This document shows positions 18,064 through 28,322 of a stretch of 64,000 nt of DNA, piece after piece. The notes beneath the pieces are model-generated. The model had not been told where the DNA came from, ran no database searches, and worked only from the letters and a program-made list of their open reading frames with translations. Each line of letters starts with the position of its first letter. Position 1 is the stretch's first letter. A program made the translations under genes and the position numbers. The DNA comes from Motiliproteus sp. (GTDB taxonomy: Bacteria > Pseudomonadota > Gammaproteobacteria > Pseudomonadales > Balneatricaceae): assembly GCA_026196225.1 (NCBI GenBank), contig JAPHRD010000010.1, forward strand, positions 31,216 through 95,215, in the 5' to 3' direction.

Positions 18064-21042
18064 ATGTTGCGCAAATCTGCGGTCACCTTGGCTGCTTTGG
18101 GGGCTTTGAACGCGACTAGTGTCCAGGCCCTTGGGCTTGGGGAAGTCACCGTTCATTCCTCTTTGAATCAACCTCTCAGCGCAGAAATTAATCTGCTGCA
18201 AATTCGAGATTTGGCAAAATCGCAAATAATAGCGGGTTTGGCTGATGCTGATGATTTTTATCTGGCGGGTGTTAAACCTACCTTCATACTTTCAGATCTA
18301 AATTTTCAGCTGGATATAAAAAACGGTAACGGTGTAATACGTCTGACAACCTCTGATCCGGTAAAAGAACCGTTTCTTAATTTTCTGGTTGAAGTGAACT
18401 GGCCGAGTGGTCGATTGGTTCGCGAATATACAATTTTGTTAGATCCACCGGTATTTAGTGCGAAAGATCTAGCACCGCGTTCGGTGCCGATGGCTCCCCA
18501 GGTGTCATCCTCGCCGACAAAAAAGCGTATGTCTGTGGCTGAGGGGGCGCCAATGCCGCAGACTTCTGGCAGCAACATTCGTACGCGGATGGATCAAAAC
18601 AGCCAATATTACGTTGATGTTCGCGATACTCTGTGGGATATCGCCCTAAAGACACGTCCTGATCGTAGTGTCTCGCCTCAGCAGATGATGCTGGCGATTC
18701 AGCGAATGAATCCAGATGCATTTGTTAACAACAATATCAATCGCCTGAGATCAGGTGTTGTTCTTAATATCCCAAATAAGCAGCAGATTAATTCCCAGTC
18801 TCTTTCTTCCTCTGTGGAAGAGGTCAAACGGCAAAATCAGGCTTGGAAAGGAGCTTCCCCAAAGAGTAAGGCGTCTGCCAAAAAAAAGACTGAGCAGTTA
18901 GACGCCAGCAAGCAACAAGACGCTCAGTCGTCTGAACAGGAATCGGAAGAACAATCGCAACTGCGCATTGTTAGTAAGGAGCCGGAAAAAGATGAGCAAC
19001 CGCCAGAGATGGAAGATAAGGCGGTTAGCGTAGATAGTCAGACAGAGGTGGCTGTGCCCTCTGTTTCTGAGGAGTTGGTATCAAAAAACCGCGAACTGGA
19101 AGAGCAGTTGGTGGTGACTCTGGAAGGGTTAGATAAGGTCGAGCGTGACAACGCCGAACTGTTTGACCGGATGGAGAAGCTGACCGACCAGCTGGAGTCC
19201 GTGCAGCGCTTGTTAACTCTGAAAGATCAGCAGATGACTGATCTGCAAAATAAATTGGTAGATGCTCAAGCAAAGGCTGTTCAAGCAGAAGCTGCAGCGC
19301 CTCCAAAGCCTCAACCTAGTAAGAGTTTTATCGATACCTTAATGGAAACTCCCGCCATGCTAGCCGGTGCGGGTGCGGCCATTTTGGCTCTGCTTCTGGG
19401 ATTGCTTTACGCCATTCGTAAACGTGGTCAAGGTCAGGACGATGAGGCCGCTGTCGAGCAGGCCATGGCTGTTCTGGAGGAGCGTGAAAAGAGTGAGCCT
19501 GAAGTAACGCCAGAGCCAGTACCTGAGGTGGCAGAAACTGCCGAAGAAGCTATTGCGGAAGAGATCCCAGAGCAAGAGTTGCAAGATGTTCAGCTGGATG
19601 AAGATCCAGATGATCCTTTCAATCTAGCTTCTGGAGACGACGAAGATGAATTCGACGCGTTAATTTCTGACGACCTTGATGAGCAGTTGGGCGACGATCT
19701 GGATATGGACCTGAAGATCGATGAGCCGGTCGAGGAAGATCCAGAGATGGCTGAATTTGCAGCGTCGCTATTGGACGATGAAGAGTATGACCTGGCCAGC
19801 GAAGCCAAAGAGCTCGATTCTGACGTCGATGATGACATTGCAGATGATCTGGATTTGAGTGACGAGGATCTGGATCTCGATATAGATGAAGTGCAGCCAG
19901 AAGTTGATGTTGAAGAGGGATCTGAGGTTGCTGCGGGAGAAACTGAAGTTGAAGAGGCTGGGCTAGAGGAAGCTGAGTCTGAAGCCGATGAGCTGGACTT
20001 TATTCTGTCTGAAAACGAAGACAAGGCCACTGAGGCTCCTGAAGCGGAGGAAGGTCTGCCAGACGATGAAAATGATCTCGACTTTGTAGTAGCAGATTCT
20101 CTGGATGTTGATGAATCAGCTGCAGATGTGGACGAGGCAACGGAAGATGAAAGCGACGATGTTGAGCTAGATGCGCTGGATATGATTCTTGATGAAGAAT
20201 CGGCTCCATCTGACGAAGAGAGTTCACTTGAGAGCGCTTTGGAAGAAGAGGCTGTTGTTGAATCTGTTGCTGAATCTGTCGTTGATCAGGTTGAGACTGA
20301 AGTCGAAGCAGAAGACGATGCTCTGGTAGATGACGGGGCGTTAGATGAGCTGTTGAGCCAGGCGGAGAGTCATGACAGTGCTGAAGATGTTGATGAGGTA
20401 GATATGACCTCGCTGGATCTGGACAGCCTGGACTTGGATGTTGATGATATAGAAGTGACTGACGTTGGTCAGAATGCAGTAGCAGGCGCCGACGATGTGG
20501 CTGCCGTAGAGGATGCAGAGACAGTTGCTGGTGATTTGGATAACCTTGATCTCGGCAGCACTGACGGGCTGGAAGATGATCTTGATATCGGTTCATCGGT
20601 GGATTCAGAAGCGATGGCTGAAGTTGATATTGAGCTAGATGCCGATGCCTCTCCGGATGTTCTCGAAGCAGAGTCTGCTCTAGATGTGGCGCTGGATAGT
20701 GAAGTGGATGATGCTTTAGAGCAGTCCGCTGAAGCCAGTGCTGATTCTACTGAGTTGGAACTGGATACGGTCGACGATTCGGAATTGGAATCTGAACTCA
20801 ATCTGATGCTTGAAGAAGAAAATAACGATCTGGCGTTGGAAGAAACCAGTGTTTCGGAAGGTGATGATGAGCTCAATTATCTGAATTCTGATGACGAACT
20901 GGGAACCAAAATCGATCTGGCCCGCGCCTATATCGATATGGATGATACCGACGGCGCCAAGGATATTCTTGAAGAAGTAGTCAAAGATGGAAATCCAGAG
21001 CAGGTTGCTGAAGCACAGAAACTGCTGGACGGATTGTCCTAA
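18064..21042 (+). CDS. fimV: FimV/HubP-type polar landmark protein
   Basis: 992 residues. Order: signal peptide 1-22; FimV N-terminal domain (LGLGEVTVHSSLNQPLSAEI); LysM peptidoglycan-binding domain about 180-235 (YYVDVRDTLWDIALKT...SGVVLNIP); coiled coil about 335-405; one membrane helix about 430-452 (MLAGAGAAILALLLGLLYAI); a cytoplasmic stretch of nearly 500 residues extremely rich in Asp and Glu; a FimV C-terminal TPR-like motif (GTKIDLARAYIDMDDTDGAK). FimV/HubP proteins organise cell poles, type IV pili and flagella. It precedes truA exactly as in Pseudomonas. Large antisense reading frames over the acidic region are codon-bias shadows. Confidence 0.95.
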   Translation: MLRKSAVTLAALGALNATSVQALGLGEVTVHSSLNQPLSAEINLLQIRDLAKSQIIAGLADADDFYLAGVKPTFILSDLNFQLDIKNGNGVIRLTTSDPVKEPFLNFLVEVNWPSGRLVREYTILLDPPVFSAKDLAPRSVPMAPQVSSSPTKKRMSVAEGAPMPQTSGSNIRTRMDQNSQYYVDVRDTLWDIALKTRPDRSVSPQQMMLAIQRMNPDAFVNNNINRLRSGVVLNIPNKQQINSQSLSSSVEEVKRQNQAWKGASPKSKASAKKKTEQLDASKQQDAQSSEQESEEQSQLRIVSKEPEKDEQPPEMEDKAVSVDSQTEVAVPSVSEELVSKNRELEEQLVVTLEGLDKVERDNAELFDRMEKLTDQLESVQRLLTLKDQQMTDLQNKLVDAQAKAVQAEAAAPPKPQPSKSFIDTLMETPAMLAGAGAAILALLLGLLYAIRKRGQGQDDEAAVEQAMAVLEEREKSEPEVTPEPVPEVAETAEEAIAEEIPEQELQDVQLDEDPDDPFNLASGDDEDEFDALISDDLDEQLGDDLDMDLKIDEPVEEDPEMAEFAASLLDDEEYDLASEAKELDSDVDDDIADDLDLSDEDLDLDIDEVQPEVDVEEGSEVAAGETEVEEAGLEEAESEADELDFILSENEDKATEAPEAEEGLPDDENDLDFVVADSLDVDESAADVDEATEDESDDVELDALDMILDEESAPSDEESSLESALEEEAVVESVAESVVDQVETEVEAEDDALVDDGALDELLSQAESHDSAEDVDEVDMTSLDLDSLDLDVDDIEVTDVGQNAVAGADDVAAVEDAETVAGDLDNLDLGSTDGLEDDLDIGSSVDSEAMAEVDIELDADASPDVLEAESALDVALDSEVDDALEQSAEASADSTELELDTVDDSELESELNLMLEEENNDLALEETSVSEGDDELNYLNSDDELGTKIDLARAYIDMDDTDGAKDILEEVVKDGNPEQVAEAQKLLDGLS

Positions 21043-21132
21043 ATCTCAGAACAAGCTGGCGGTTCCCGAAGATAAATGGGTTCTGTCAGCTCAGCTAAGT
21101 TTGATTGAATGAATGCAGTAGAAAACAATTCA

Positions 21133-21960
21133 ATGGTAAAAAAAGAGGCGGAGCAACCGCCTCTTTTTCGTTACGCGATGGCCGTTGAGTATGATGGCAG
21201 CCGTTACCATGGTTGGCAGCGGCAGCAGGCGGGGGTGGCTAGTGTCCAGGCTGCGGTCGAGGCGGCGCTCAGTAAAATCGCCAATGAGCCTGTTACAGTT
21301 ATCTGCGCTGGGCGCACCGACACCGGTGTTCATGCCAGTTATCAAGTGATCCATTTTGAAACCCACGCCGTAAGACCAGAGCGTGGTTGGGTGATGGGCA
21401 CCAATACCAAACTTCCTGATGATGTCAGCATCAAGTGGGCCAAGTCAGTAGGGCAGGATTTCCATGCGCGCTTTTCTGCCCTTGAAAGACGTTATCGCTA
21501 TCTTATTCATACCGCACCGGTGAAGCCTGGGGTATTGAACAAAGGGGTGACCTGGACTCATAAGACCTTGGATGAGAGTAGAATGCAGCTGGCGGGCGAC
21601 TATTTGGTCGGTACACATGATTTTAGCTCCTACCGAGCGGTGGCCTGCCAGGCAAGAAGCCCGGTGCGAGAGTTGCGACATCTTTGGGTGCGTCGAATTG
21701 GTGATTTGATTGTTATTGATGTTCGTGCCAACGCTTTTTTGCACCATATGATTCGTAATATTGCCGGGGTGTTGATGAAAATAGGCGCAGGGGAAGCTGA
21801 GCCGGAGTGGGCAAAAGAGGTACTGGATGCCCGGGATCGGCGTTTGGGTGGTGTCACTGCTCCGCCATTTGGACTCTATTTCGTCGATGCCAGGTATCCA
21901 GATAGCCATAATTTGCCGAAATCTCCCTTAGGACCGTTTTTTTTAGCGGAGTTTGACTGA
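21133..21960 (+). CDS. truA: tRNA pseudouridine(38-40) synthase
   Basis: About 275 residues from ATG 21133 (283 from ATG 21109). It isomerises uridines 38-40 in the tRNA anticodon arm. The catalytic Asp is in CAGRTDTGVHAS, RYRYLIHT holds the conserved Tyr, and NAFLHHMIRNIAGVLM is the C-terminal signature. ATG 21133 gives MVKKEAEQPPLFRYAMAVEYDG, which aligns best in length with E. coli TruA. A terminator-like hairpin lies inside the first codons (21140-21168). Confidence 0.96.
   Translation: MVKKEAEQPPLFRYAMAVEYDGSRYHGWQRQQAGVASVQAAVEAALSKIANEPVTVICAGRTDTGVHASYQVIHFETHAVRPERGWVMGTNTKLPDDVSIKWAKSVGQDFHARFSALERRYRYLIHTAPVKPGVLNKGVTWTHKTLDESRMQLAGDYLVGTHDFSSYRAVACQARSPVRELRHLWVRRIGDLIVIDVRANAFLHHMIRNIAGVLMKIGAGEAEPEWAKEVLDARDRRLGGVTAPPFGLYFVDARYPDSHNLPKSPLGPFFLAEFD
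21140..21168 (+). terminator. Terminator-like hairpin inside the 5' end of truA
   Basis: AAAAAGAGGCGG (21140-21151), loop AGCAA, CCGCCTCTTTTT (21157-21168): a 12-bp perfect stem ending in five T. It has the form of an intrinsic terminator, 97 bp after the fimV stop, but overlaps the first codons of truA. It may end part of the fimV transcripts or attenuate truA. Confidence 0.6.
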
Positions 21961-22094
21961 CCAATTAGGTCATCATCTGATAAGATCTCGTTCTTTCTCT
22001 ACAGTGTCTGTAGCTTGTGAGCTAACCGGCTTCGGTTGCCGGTCGATAAGATGCTGTAGCCATATAAGTTGAAGACACTGATCAGTAGCCTAAC

Positions 22095-22721
22095 GTGAGA
22101 ACCCGGGTCAAAATCTGCGGAATTACCCGCCCTGAAGATGCCACTGCTGTGGTTGATGCAGGGGCAGATGCTATCGGTCTGGTTTTTTATGATCCCAGCC
22201 CTCGAGCAGTGACTATTGAACAGGCAGTAGCAATCTGTCATGCCGTACCGGCATTTGTCACGGTGACTGCCCTGTTTGTGAATGCAGCAGAGCAGGTCGT
22301 TAACCAGGTTATTGATCGTGTGGGTGTGGATCTGTTGCAGTTCCATGGTAATGAGCCACCCGATTATTGCCAGCAATTCTCACGCCCTTATATGAAGGCG
22401 TTGAGAGTTAAGCCCGGTCTGAATATTTCAGAACAGGCTGAGCGTTATCAAGATGCCAAAGCTTTACTGCTAGACGCGTATCGACCCGGAGTCCCAGGTG
22501 GGACCGGTGAGACATTTGACTGGCAATTGATCCCTGAAGATCTTAGCAAACCGGTAATATTGGCCGGAGGACTAACCCCTCAAAACGTGGCTACTGCAGT
22601 CCGTCAGGTTAGACCCTTTGGCGTTGATGTTAGTGGCGGTGTTGAGGCAGCTAAGGGCATCAAGGATAGTCAGTTAGTAACACAGTTTATAAATGAGGTG
22701 AGTTGTGCCGACCAAAGTTGA
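22095..22721 (+). CDS. trpF: Phosphoribosylanthranilate isomerase
   Basis: 208 residues from GTG 22095, reading [16 protein letters not shown]. It carries out the Amadori rearrangement in tryptophan synthesis. The catalytic Cys is in [10 protein letters not shown] and the catalytic Asp in [33 protein letters not shown] and [16 protein letters not shown] are the phosphate-binding loops of the TIM barrel. It overlaps trpB by 17 bp, so the two are coupled. Confidence 0.97.
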   Translation: MRTRVKICGITRPEDATAVVDAGADAIGLVFYDPSPRAVTIEQAVAICHAVPAFVTVTALFVNAAEQVVNQVIDRVGVDLLQFHGNEPPDYCQQFSRPYMKALRVKPGLNISEQAERYQDAKALLLDAYRPGVPGGTGETFDWQLIPEDLSKPVILAGGLTPQNVATAVRQVRPFGVDVSGGVEAAKGIKDSQLVTQFINEVSCADQS

Positions 22722-23925
22722 TTATAAAGCACTGATGGATCTTCCCGATGAACGGGGACACTTCGGTCCTTATGGAGGCTGTTTTGCTTCCGAGACGCTG
22801 ATGAGCGCATTACAGGACCTTTCTGAGCTTTATGAAAAACTCTGGCGAACGCCCGAATTCCAGCGTGAGTTCGATTACGATCTTGCTCATTATGTTGGCC
22901 GTCCATCGCCGCTCTATCATGCCGAGCGGCTTACAAAACAGGTGGGCGGTGCTCAGATCTATCTCAAACGTGAAGACCTGAACCACACTGGCGCCCACAA
23001 GGTGAACAACACCATTGGGCAGGCGTTGTTGGCCAAGCATATGGGTAAGCCCCGTATTATCGCCGAAACCGGTGCTGGGCAGCACGGCGTTGCCTCTGCC
23101 ACGGTAGCGGCTCGCTTGGGTCTTGAGTGCGTCGTGTACATGGGCTCTGAAGATATTCGTCGTCAAGCCTTGAACGTCTATCGAATGAAGTTGCTGGGTG
23201 CTGAGGTGGTAGCGGTTGATTCCGGTACCAAGACTCTTAAAGATGCCCTTAATGAAGCGATGCGTGACTGGGTAACCAATGTAGACAACACCTTCTATAT
23301 CATTGGTACAGCGGCCGGACCCCACCCCTATCCCAAGTTGGTAAGAGACTTCCAATCTATCATTGGTCGTGAAGCCCGTGAGCAGTGTCAGGAGATGACA
23401 GGGCGCCTGCCCGATGCCTTGGTAGCCTGTGTGGGTGGTGGTTCTAACGCTATCGGCTTGTTTTATCCTTTTATTGCAGACGAAAAAGTTGAGATTTACG
23501 GCGTTGAGGCTGGTGGTTACGGTATCGAAACAGGACAGCACGCTGCACCACTGTGCGATGGTCGACCTGGCGTTTTGCATGGTAATCGGACCTATTTGAT
23601 GGAAGATGATTCTGGTCAGATAGCTGCCACGCATTCTGTTTCTGCTGGGCTTGATTATCCAGGTGTTGGCCCAGAGCATGCGTGGTTGAAAGACTGTGGT
23701 CGTGCCAATTATGTTGCTATCAACGACGATGAGGCACTGAATGCCTTCAGGACTTTGACTCGTATTGAAGGTATTATGCCGGCGCTGGAATCCAGTCATG
23801 CGATCGCTTACGCCATGAAACTGGCTGCAACCATGAGCCCGGATCAGAATATAGTGGTCAATCTTTCTGGACGTGGTGATAAAGATATCCACACCGTTGC
23901 AGAGATCGATGGTATCGGCATTTAG
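22705..23925 (+). CDS. trpB: Tryptophan synthase beta chain
   Basis: 406 residues. It joins indole to serine using PLP. The Schiff-base lysine is in [14 protein letters not shown]. The loop [13 protein letters not shown] and the phosphate-binding [13 protein letters not shown] are intact. GTG 22705 is the start that fits the family N-terminus ([20 protein letters not shown]) and lies inside the trpF end. It is followed after 36 bp by trpA. In Pseudomonas, trpBA lie elsewhere with trpI; here they sit with trpF, and no trpI is seen. Confidence 0.98.
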   Translation: MPTKVDYKALMDLPDERGHFGPYGGCFASETLMSALQDLSELYEKLWRTPEFQREFDYDLAHYVGRPSPLYHAERLTKQVGGAQIYLKREDLNHTGAHKVNNTIGQALLAKHMGKPRIIAETGAGQHGVASATVAARLGLECVVYMGSEDIRRQALNVYRMKLLGAEVVAVDSGTKTLKDALNEAMRDWVTNVDNTFYIIGTAAGPHPYPKLVRDFQSIIGREAREQCQEMTGRLPDALVACVGGGSNAIGLFYPFIADEKVEIYGVEAGGYGIETGQHAAPLCDGRPGVLHGNRTYLMEDDSGQIAATHSVSAGLDYPGVGPEHAWLKDCGRANYVAINDDEALNAFRTLTRIEGIMPALESSHAIAYAMKLAATMSPDQNIVVNLSGRGDKDIHTVAEIDGIGI

Positions 23926-23961
23926 TCGTCCATAAAGCCGATAACAGAATTTGAGGAAGCT

Positions 23962-24765
23962 ATGAGTCGCATACAGAATTGCTTGCAACAGCTAAAGGAT
24001 CAGGGTCGCAAGGCTCTTATCCCTTACATAACAGCCGGTGACCCCCAGCCTGGTGTCACTGTGGCGCTGATGCACGAACTGGTTAAATCCGGGGCTGATA
24101 TTATCGAATTGGGTGTGCCTTTTTCTGATCCCATGGCCGATGGCCCGGTTATTCAGTTGGCCTGTGAACGAGCCCTAATATACGGAACTCGTTTAGTTGA
24201 TGTGCTGGATATGGTCAGCGAATTCCGTTCTCAGGATGACCAGACACCGGTGGTGTTGATGGGCTACCTGAATCCAGTTGAAGCCTTGGGCTATGAGCGC
24301 TTTATGACATTGGCCCAGAAGGCCGGTGTTGACGGTGTCCTGACCGTTGATCTGCCACCAGAAGAGGGGCTGGAATTTTGCGCTGAACTGAAAAAACACA
24401 ACATGGATGCTATCTTTTTGATTGCACCAACCAGCTCGGATCAGCGAATGAAGCAGATCTGTGAGTCCAGTAGCGGTTATGTCTATTACGTATCGGTTAA
24501 AGGCGTGACCGGATCGGCAGCGCTGGATGTTGATGCCGTCGACGAGCGGGTTAAAGCGATACGGCAGATTACAGATCTACCGGTAGGCGTTGGTTTTGGT
24601 ATTCGAGATAACGAGTCAGCAGCGGCAGTGTCCAGAGTTGCTGATGGCGTCATTGTCGGTAGTGTTTTGGTTAATAAAATTGCTGAGTTGGCTGACAGCC
24701 CGGCAGAAATTCCGCAACAGGTTGCTGCCATCATCAAGGGTATGCGACAAGCGATGGATGCCTGA
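23962..24765 (+). CDS. trpA: Tryptophan synthase alpha chain
   Basis: 267 residues. It cleaves indole-3-glycerol phosphate and channels indole to TrpB. The catalytic Glu is in [20 protein letters not shown] and the catalytic Asp in [23 protein letters not shown] and [11 protein letters not shown] are TIM-barrel phosphate-binding parts. GAGGAAG precedes the ATG at good spacing. It ends 51 bp before accD. Confidence 0.98.
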   Translation: MSRIQNCLQQLKDQGRKALIPYITAGDPQPGVTVALMHELVKSGADIIELGVPFSDPMADGPVIQLACERALIYGTRLVDVLDMVSEFRSQDDQTPVVLMGYLNPVEALGYERFMTLAQKAGVDGVLTVDLPPEEGLEFCAELKKHNMDAIFLIAPTSSDQRMKQICESSSGYVYYVSVKGVTGSAALDVDAVDERVKAIRQITDLPVGVGFGIRDNESAAAVSRVADGVIVGSVLVNKIAELADSPAEIPQQVAAIIKGMRQAMDA

Positions 24766-24816
24766 AAATCAGGTGCTAAACCATCAGTTTGATTGGCGGT
24801 TGGGCTTGGAGAAATT

Positions 24817-25752
24817 ATGAGCAACTGGCTAGATAAAATCGTTCCTTCTTTGATTCGATCAGATTCACAGAAGAAGACCAATATTCCTGAAGGTCTGTGG
24901 AAGAAGTGCCCTAAGTGCGATGCGGTACTGTATCGCCCAGAATTGCAGAAAAATCTAAATGTGTGCCCGAAATGTGATCACCACATGCGTTTGGGCGCCC
25001 GTGATCGTTTGGACTTATTCCTTGACGGTGACAACCGTATCGAGATTGGTGCCGATGTTGAGCCAGTCGATCGCCTGAAGTTTAAAGATTCCAAGAAATA
25101 CAAAGATCGTCTTAGTTCTGCGCAGAAGCAGACTAATGAGAAAGACGCTTTGGTTGCCTTTAAAGGTGAGGTCAACGGTCTCCCTATCGTTGCTGTCGCT
25201 TTTGAGTTTGAGTTTATGGGCGGCTCCATGGGGGCTGTGGTAGGTGAGCGTTTTGTCCGTGCCGTTAATGTTTGTTTAGAGCAACGGGTTCCTTTGGTCT
25301 GTTTTGCTGCCAGTGGCGGTGCACGGATGCAGGAAGCACTTTTCTCGCTGATGCAGATGGCTAAAACCAGTGCTGCCCTGGAGAAGATGAAACAGGCGGG
25401 CATTCCCTATATTTCGGTGCTGACTGATCCTGTGTTTGGTGGTGTTTCTGCCAGTTTGGCTATGCTGGGCGATCTCAATGTCGCTGAGCCCAAAGCGCTG
25501 ATCGGTTTTGCCGGTCCTCGAGTTATCGAGCAGACGGTACGTGAAAAGTTACCCGAAGGTTTTCAGCGGAGTGAGTTTTTGCTGGAGCACGGTGCCGTTG
25601 ATATGATTATTCATCGTGGCGAAATGCGTGACAGATTGTCATCAATCCTTGCTAAGTTGACCCATAATCGGGTCACGACTCGTGATGAAGACGCGTTGGT
25701 GGAAGAGGTAGAAGTTGAAGCCAGCACCGACGATGCCGTCGAAGAGTCTTGA
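24817..25752 (+). CDS. accD: Acetyl-CoA carboxylase carboxyltransferase subunit beta
   Basis: 311 residues. With AccA it transfers CO2 from biotin to acetyl-CoA, the first committed step of fatty acid synthesis. The N-terminal zinc ribbon has Cys31, Cys34, Cys50 and Cys53 (CPKCDAVLY...[12 protein letters not shown]). The carboxyltransferase core includes [38 protein letters not shown] and [11 protein letters not shown]. The C-terminus is an acidic tail. ATG 24817 follows GGAG. folC starts 20 bp before its stop. Confidence 0.98.
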   Translation: MSNWLDKIVPSLIRSDSQKKTNIPEGLWKKCPKCDAVLYRPELQKNLNVCPKCDHHMRLGARDRLDLFLDGDNRIEIGADVEPVDRLKFKDSKKYKDRLSSAQKQTNEKDALVAFKGEVNGLPIVAVAFEFEFMGGSMGAVVGERFVRAVNVCLEQRVPLVCFAASGGARMQEALFSLMQMAKTSAALEKMKQAGIPYISVLTDPVFGGVSASLAMLGDLNVAEPKALIGFAGPRVIEQTVREKLPEGFQRSEFLLEHGAVDMIIHRGEMRDRLSSILAKLTHNRVTTRDEDALVEEVEVEASTDDAVEES

Positions 25753-27013
25753 CCAATGGCTTGCCTATCTTGAGGCATGCCATCCAGACGAGATAGATCT
25801 AGGGCTTGAGCGCACCCAGAAGGTAGCTCAGGCCCTTAATTTGACTCAGCTGAGTTGTCCGGTGATTACAGTCGCCGGTACCAACGGCAAAGGTTCCACC
25901 ATCGCCTATATGGCGTCGATTCTGATGGCTGACGGCTATCGGGTCGGCTGCTTTACTTCCCCTCATTTTCTCCGCTATAACGAGCGAGTCTGCCTGAACG
26001 GTGTGGCTGTAGAAGACGATCTTCTGTGCAACGCGTTCGAGGTAATTGAACAGCAGCGTGAGCAGCTTAAACTCCCGTTAACCTATTTCGAGTTCGGCAC
26101 TCTAGCTGCCCTGCAGATATTTGAAACTCAACCGTTGGACGTAGTGCTTCTGGAAGTGGGATTGGGTGGACGACTGGATGCGGTCAACATTGTCGATGCG
26201 GATATTGGTATCGTTACTACCGTAGCGCTTGATCACGAAAGCTGGTTAGGAAACGACCGTGAACAGATCGGCTTTGAAAAAGCCGGCATCTATCGTGGTG
26301 GCCGCCCGGCGATCTTTGGTGAGGCGGATATGCCCATGTCAGTTGAGAGGCACGCCAAAGCGATTGGTGCTCAGCTGTTGCGGTGGGGATCTGATTTTTC
26401 TGCATCGTCTGAACAACCGAACGAATGGCAATGGCAAGGTCTTAACAATTATGGCGAGACGATCCAAATCGATAAGCTTCGCCAACCTCAATTACCCTTC
26501 GAAAACGCCCAAACTGCAATTCAAGCGCTGCAGCTATTGGAGCTTGAGATCAGTGACCATGCAGTTCGTCAGGGTGTCTCAGAGGCTCGACTAACGGGGC
26601 GTTGTCAGCAACTTCGCTACAAACAGCGTGATATCATTCTGGATGTAGCCCACAACCCCCATGCCGCGACTCATCTCTGTCATCGCTTACAGCAATCTGA
26701 TGTGCCGGTTCACTGTGTGCTGGGTATGTTGGAAGACAAAGATATCGCCAATACTTTGGTATCTTTGCAATCTTGTGTGAACCAATGGTACCCGGTGACG
26801 CTCAAAGTAGCGCGAGGACAATCTGCAACTTATCTGAGTGAGCAGCTTAGCTCGCTGGAAATCGAATCTGACAAGCTGATTCCTGCCGACACTGTTAAGC
26901 AAGCACTTGAGCAAGCGCTCGCAAATAGTAATGAGGGTGACCGGATTTTGGTTGCAGGGTCATTTTATACCGTAGCAGATGCGCTGGCATATTTGGGAGA
27001 TGAGGAGCAATGA
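25733..27013 (+). CDS. folC: Bifunctional folylpolyglutamate / dihydrofolate synthase
   Basis: 426 residues from ATG 25733, which lies inside the accD end, the arrangement known in E. coli. It adds glutamate to dihydropteroate and to folates. The P-loop [18 protein letters not shown], the [15 protein letters not shown] motif and [15 protein letters not shown] are Mur-ligase family signatures. DVAHNPHA in the C-terminal domain is conserved. It overlaps the next gene by 4 bp. Confidence 0.97.
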   Translation: MPSKSLDQWLAYLEACHPDEIDLGLERTQKVAQALNLTQLSCPVITVAGTNGKGSTIAYMASILMADGYRVGCFTSPHFLRYNERVCLNGVAVEDDLLCNAFEVIEQQREQLKLPLTYFEFGTLAALQIFETQPLDVVLLEVGLGGRLDAVNIVDADIGIVTTVALDHESWLGNDREQIGFEKAGIYRGGRPAIFGEADMPMSVERHAKAIGAQLLRWGSDFSASSEQPNEWQWQGLNNYGETIQIDKLRQPQLPFENAQTAIQALQLLELEISDHAVRQGVSEARLTGRCQQLRYKQRDIILDVAHNPHAATHLCHRLQQSDVPVHCVLGMLEDKDIANTLVSLQSCVNQWYPVTLKVARGQSATYLSEQLSSLEIESDKLIPADTVKQALEQALANSNEGDRILVAGSFYTVADALAYLGDEEQ

Positions 27014-27588
27014 GCCAAAAGCGAAAACAACGGCTGTTAGGATTTCTATTGCTGTTGTCTCTAGCGGTGATTTTTTTGCCGATGGTTTTGGATGGCAGCG
27101 GCTATCGCGAACGGCAGAGTCAGGTAGAGATCACGATTCCTCCTGCTGAACCGGCACCAGAGATGCAGGTTTTTAGTCCCCAGAATCAACCTTTTGACGA
27201 ACCTGAGGCACTACCAGAGCCTCGCCAACAGCCACCCGAAATCGCCGACCAAAAGACTGATAAAGCTCCGGTCAAAGAAAGGCAGTTAAAGGAGTTGGCT
27301 ACCAAACCCAAGCTGAGCGTTAAGAAAGAGAAACCTGTTCTTGATACCCAGGGTATTCCAGTTGCCTGGACCATTCAGCTCGCCAGTTTTAAAGACGGTA
27401 CTAATGCCCGGCAGCTAAAAAAGAAATTGATCGCAAAGGGTTACAAAGCCTACCTGCGGAGAAAAGGCGAACTCAACAAGGTCTTTGTCGGTCCCGATAT
27501 TCAGCGTACAGAGGTCGAAAAACTGCGGGTGCAGTTGAAGAAAGAGTTTAAACTCGACGGTCTGATTCTTCGATTTACCACCAGTTAA
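27010..27588 (+). CDS. SPOR-domain membrane protein (DedD-like)
   Basis: 192 residues. A short cytoplasmic start is followed by one membrane helix (LLGFLLLLSLAVIFLPMVL), a Pro/Glu/Gln-rich periplasmic linker and a C-terminal SPOR domain (WTIQLASFKDGTNARQLKKK through FVGPDIQRTEVEKLRVQLKK). SPOR domains bind glycan strands lacking stem peptides at the division septum. The ATGA overlap with folC and the following cvpA reproduce the folC-dedD-cvpA-purF order of E. coli and Pseudomonas. Confidence 0.93.
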   Translation: MSQKRKQRLLGFLLLLSLAVIFLPMVLDGSGYRERQSQVEITIPPAEPAPEMQVFSPQNQPFDEPEALPEPRQQPPEIADQKTDKAPVKERQLKELATKPKLSVKKEKPVLDTQGIPVAWTIQLASFKDGTNARQLKKKLIAKGYKAYLRRKGELNKVFVGPDIQRTEVEKLRVQLKKEFKLDGLILRFTTS

Positions 27589-27712
27589 TCGGGTATCGAA
27601 ATTCGGTGCAAAAACAATCCGTTTGCAGAAGTTGATAGAAGACGGTTCAGCCCTTGGGGCTGGCCTCTCGCTCTGATAGAATGCACGGCTTCAATGACTT
27701 TGAGAGTAAACA

Positions 27713-28207
27713 ATGAACTGGGCCGACTGGGTCATTATCGCCGTCATCGCTGTATCTGCGTTGATCAGTCTAAAACGAGGCTTTGTTAAAGAGGCGCTGT
27801 CCTTGGTGACTTGGGTCGCTGCATTTATCGTCGCCCGATTGTTTACTGATAACCTCAGCACTATCCTGGCCAGCTATATTGATACGCCTTCAGCACGGGT
27901 GGTTGCAGCCTTTGTGCTTCTTTTTGTAGCTACGTTGTTTACTGGTGCCCTGATTAATAAATTGATTGGGATGTTGATTGAGGCAACCGGATTGAGTGGC
28001 ACCGACCGGGTTTTGGGCATGGTGTTTGGTATTGCCCGCGGTGGACTAATCGTTGTCGTGTTGGTGGCCCTGTTAGGTATGACGCCAGTGATTCAAGATC
28101 GCTGGTGGCAGCAATCGACACTGATTCCTCACTTTGCAGTGATGGAAGAATGGACACAAAATGTTGCCAGTGAAACATCTGACCTGATTCTCAATATCGG
28201 TCAGTGA
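27713..28207 (+). CDS. cvpA: CvpA family membrane protein
   Basis: 164 residues with four hydrophobic segments. It begins MNWADWVIIAVIAVSALISL and continues RGFVKEALSLVTWVAAF, the CvpA signature. CvpA is an inner-membrane protein needed for colicin V production and for stress tolerance in enterobacteria; its molecular activity is unknown. It lies upstream of purF as in E. coli. Confidence 0.94.
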   Translation: MNWADWVIIAVIAVSALISLKRGFVKEALSLVTWVAAFIVARLFTDNLSTILASYIDTPSARVVAAFVLLFVATLFTGALINKLIGMLIEATGLSGTDRVLGMVFGIARGGLIVVVLVALLGMTPVIQDRWWQQSTLIPHFAVMEEWTQNVASETSDLILNIGQ

Positions 28208-28322
28208 GGAACAGCACTATAATTTCCCTGTAATTATTATTTCTATTAGCTGTTGGCTGAGTTGTATATCAAAGCCGGAACCGGTTCAGTCGGTTTAATA
28301 GACCCTAGATGAGGTAGATCTA

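Noticed and set aside
19590..20876. Serine-rich minus-strand ORFs over fimV
   Set aside because: Asp/Glu codons read in reverse give Ser-rich strings; this is a codon shadow of the acidic region.
22025..22045. CCGGC-N7-GCCGG hairpin between truA and trpF
   Set aside because: Short stem without T run or recognised family; no support for a terminator or a trp leader.
22810..23988. A 392-codon minus-strand reading frame across trpB
   Set aside because: It mirrors the third-position bias of trpB, has no family features, and trpB is certain on the plus strand.
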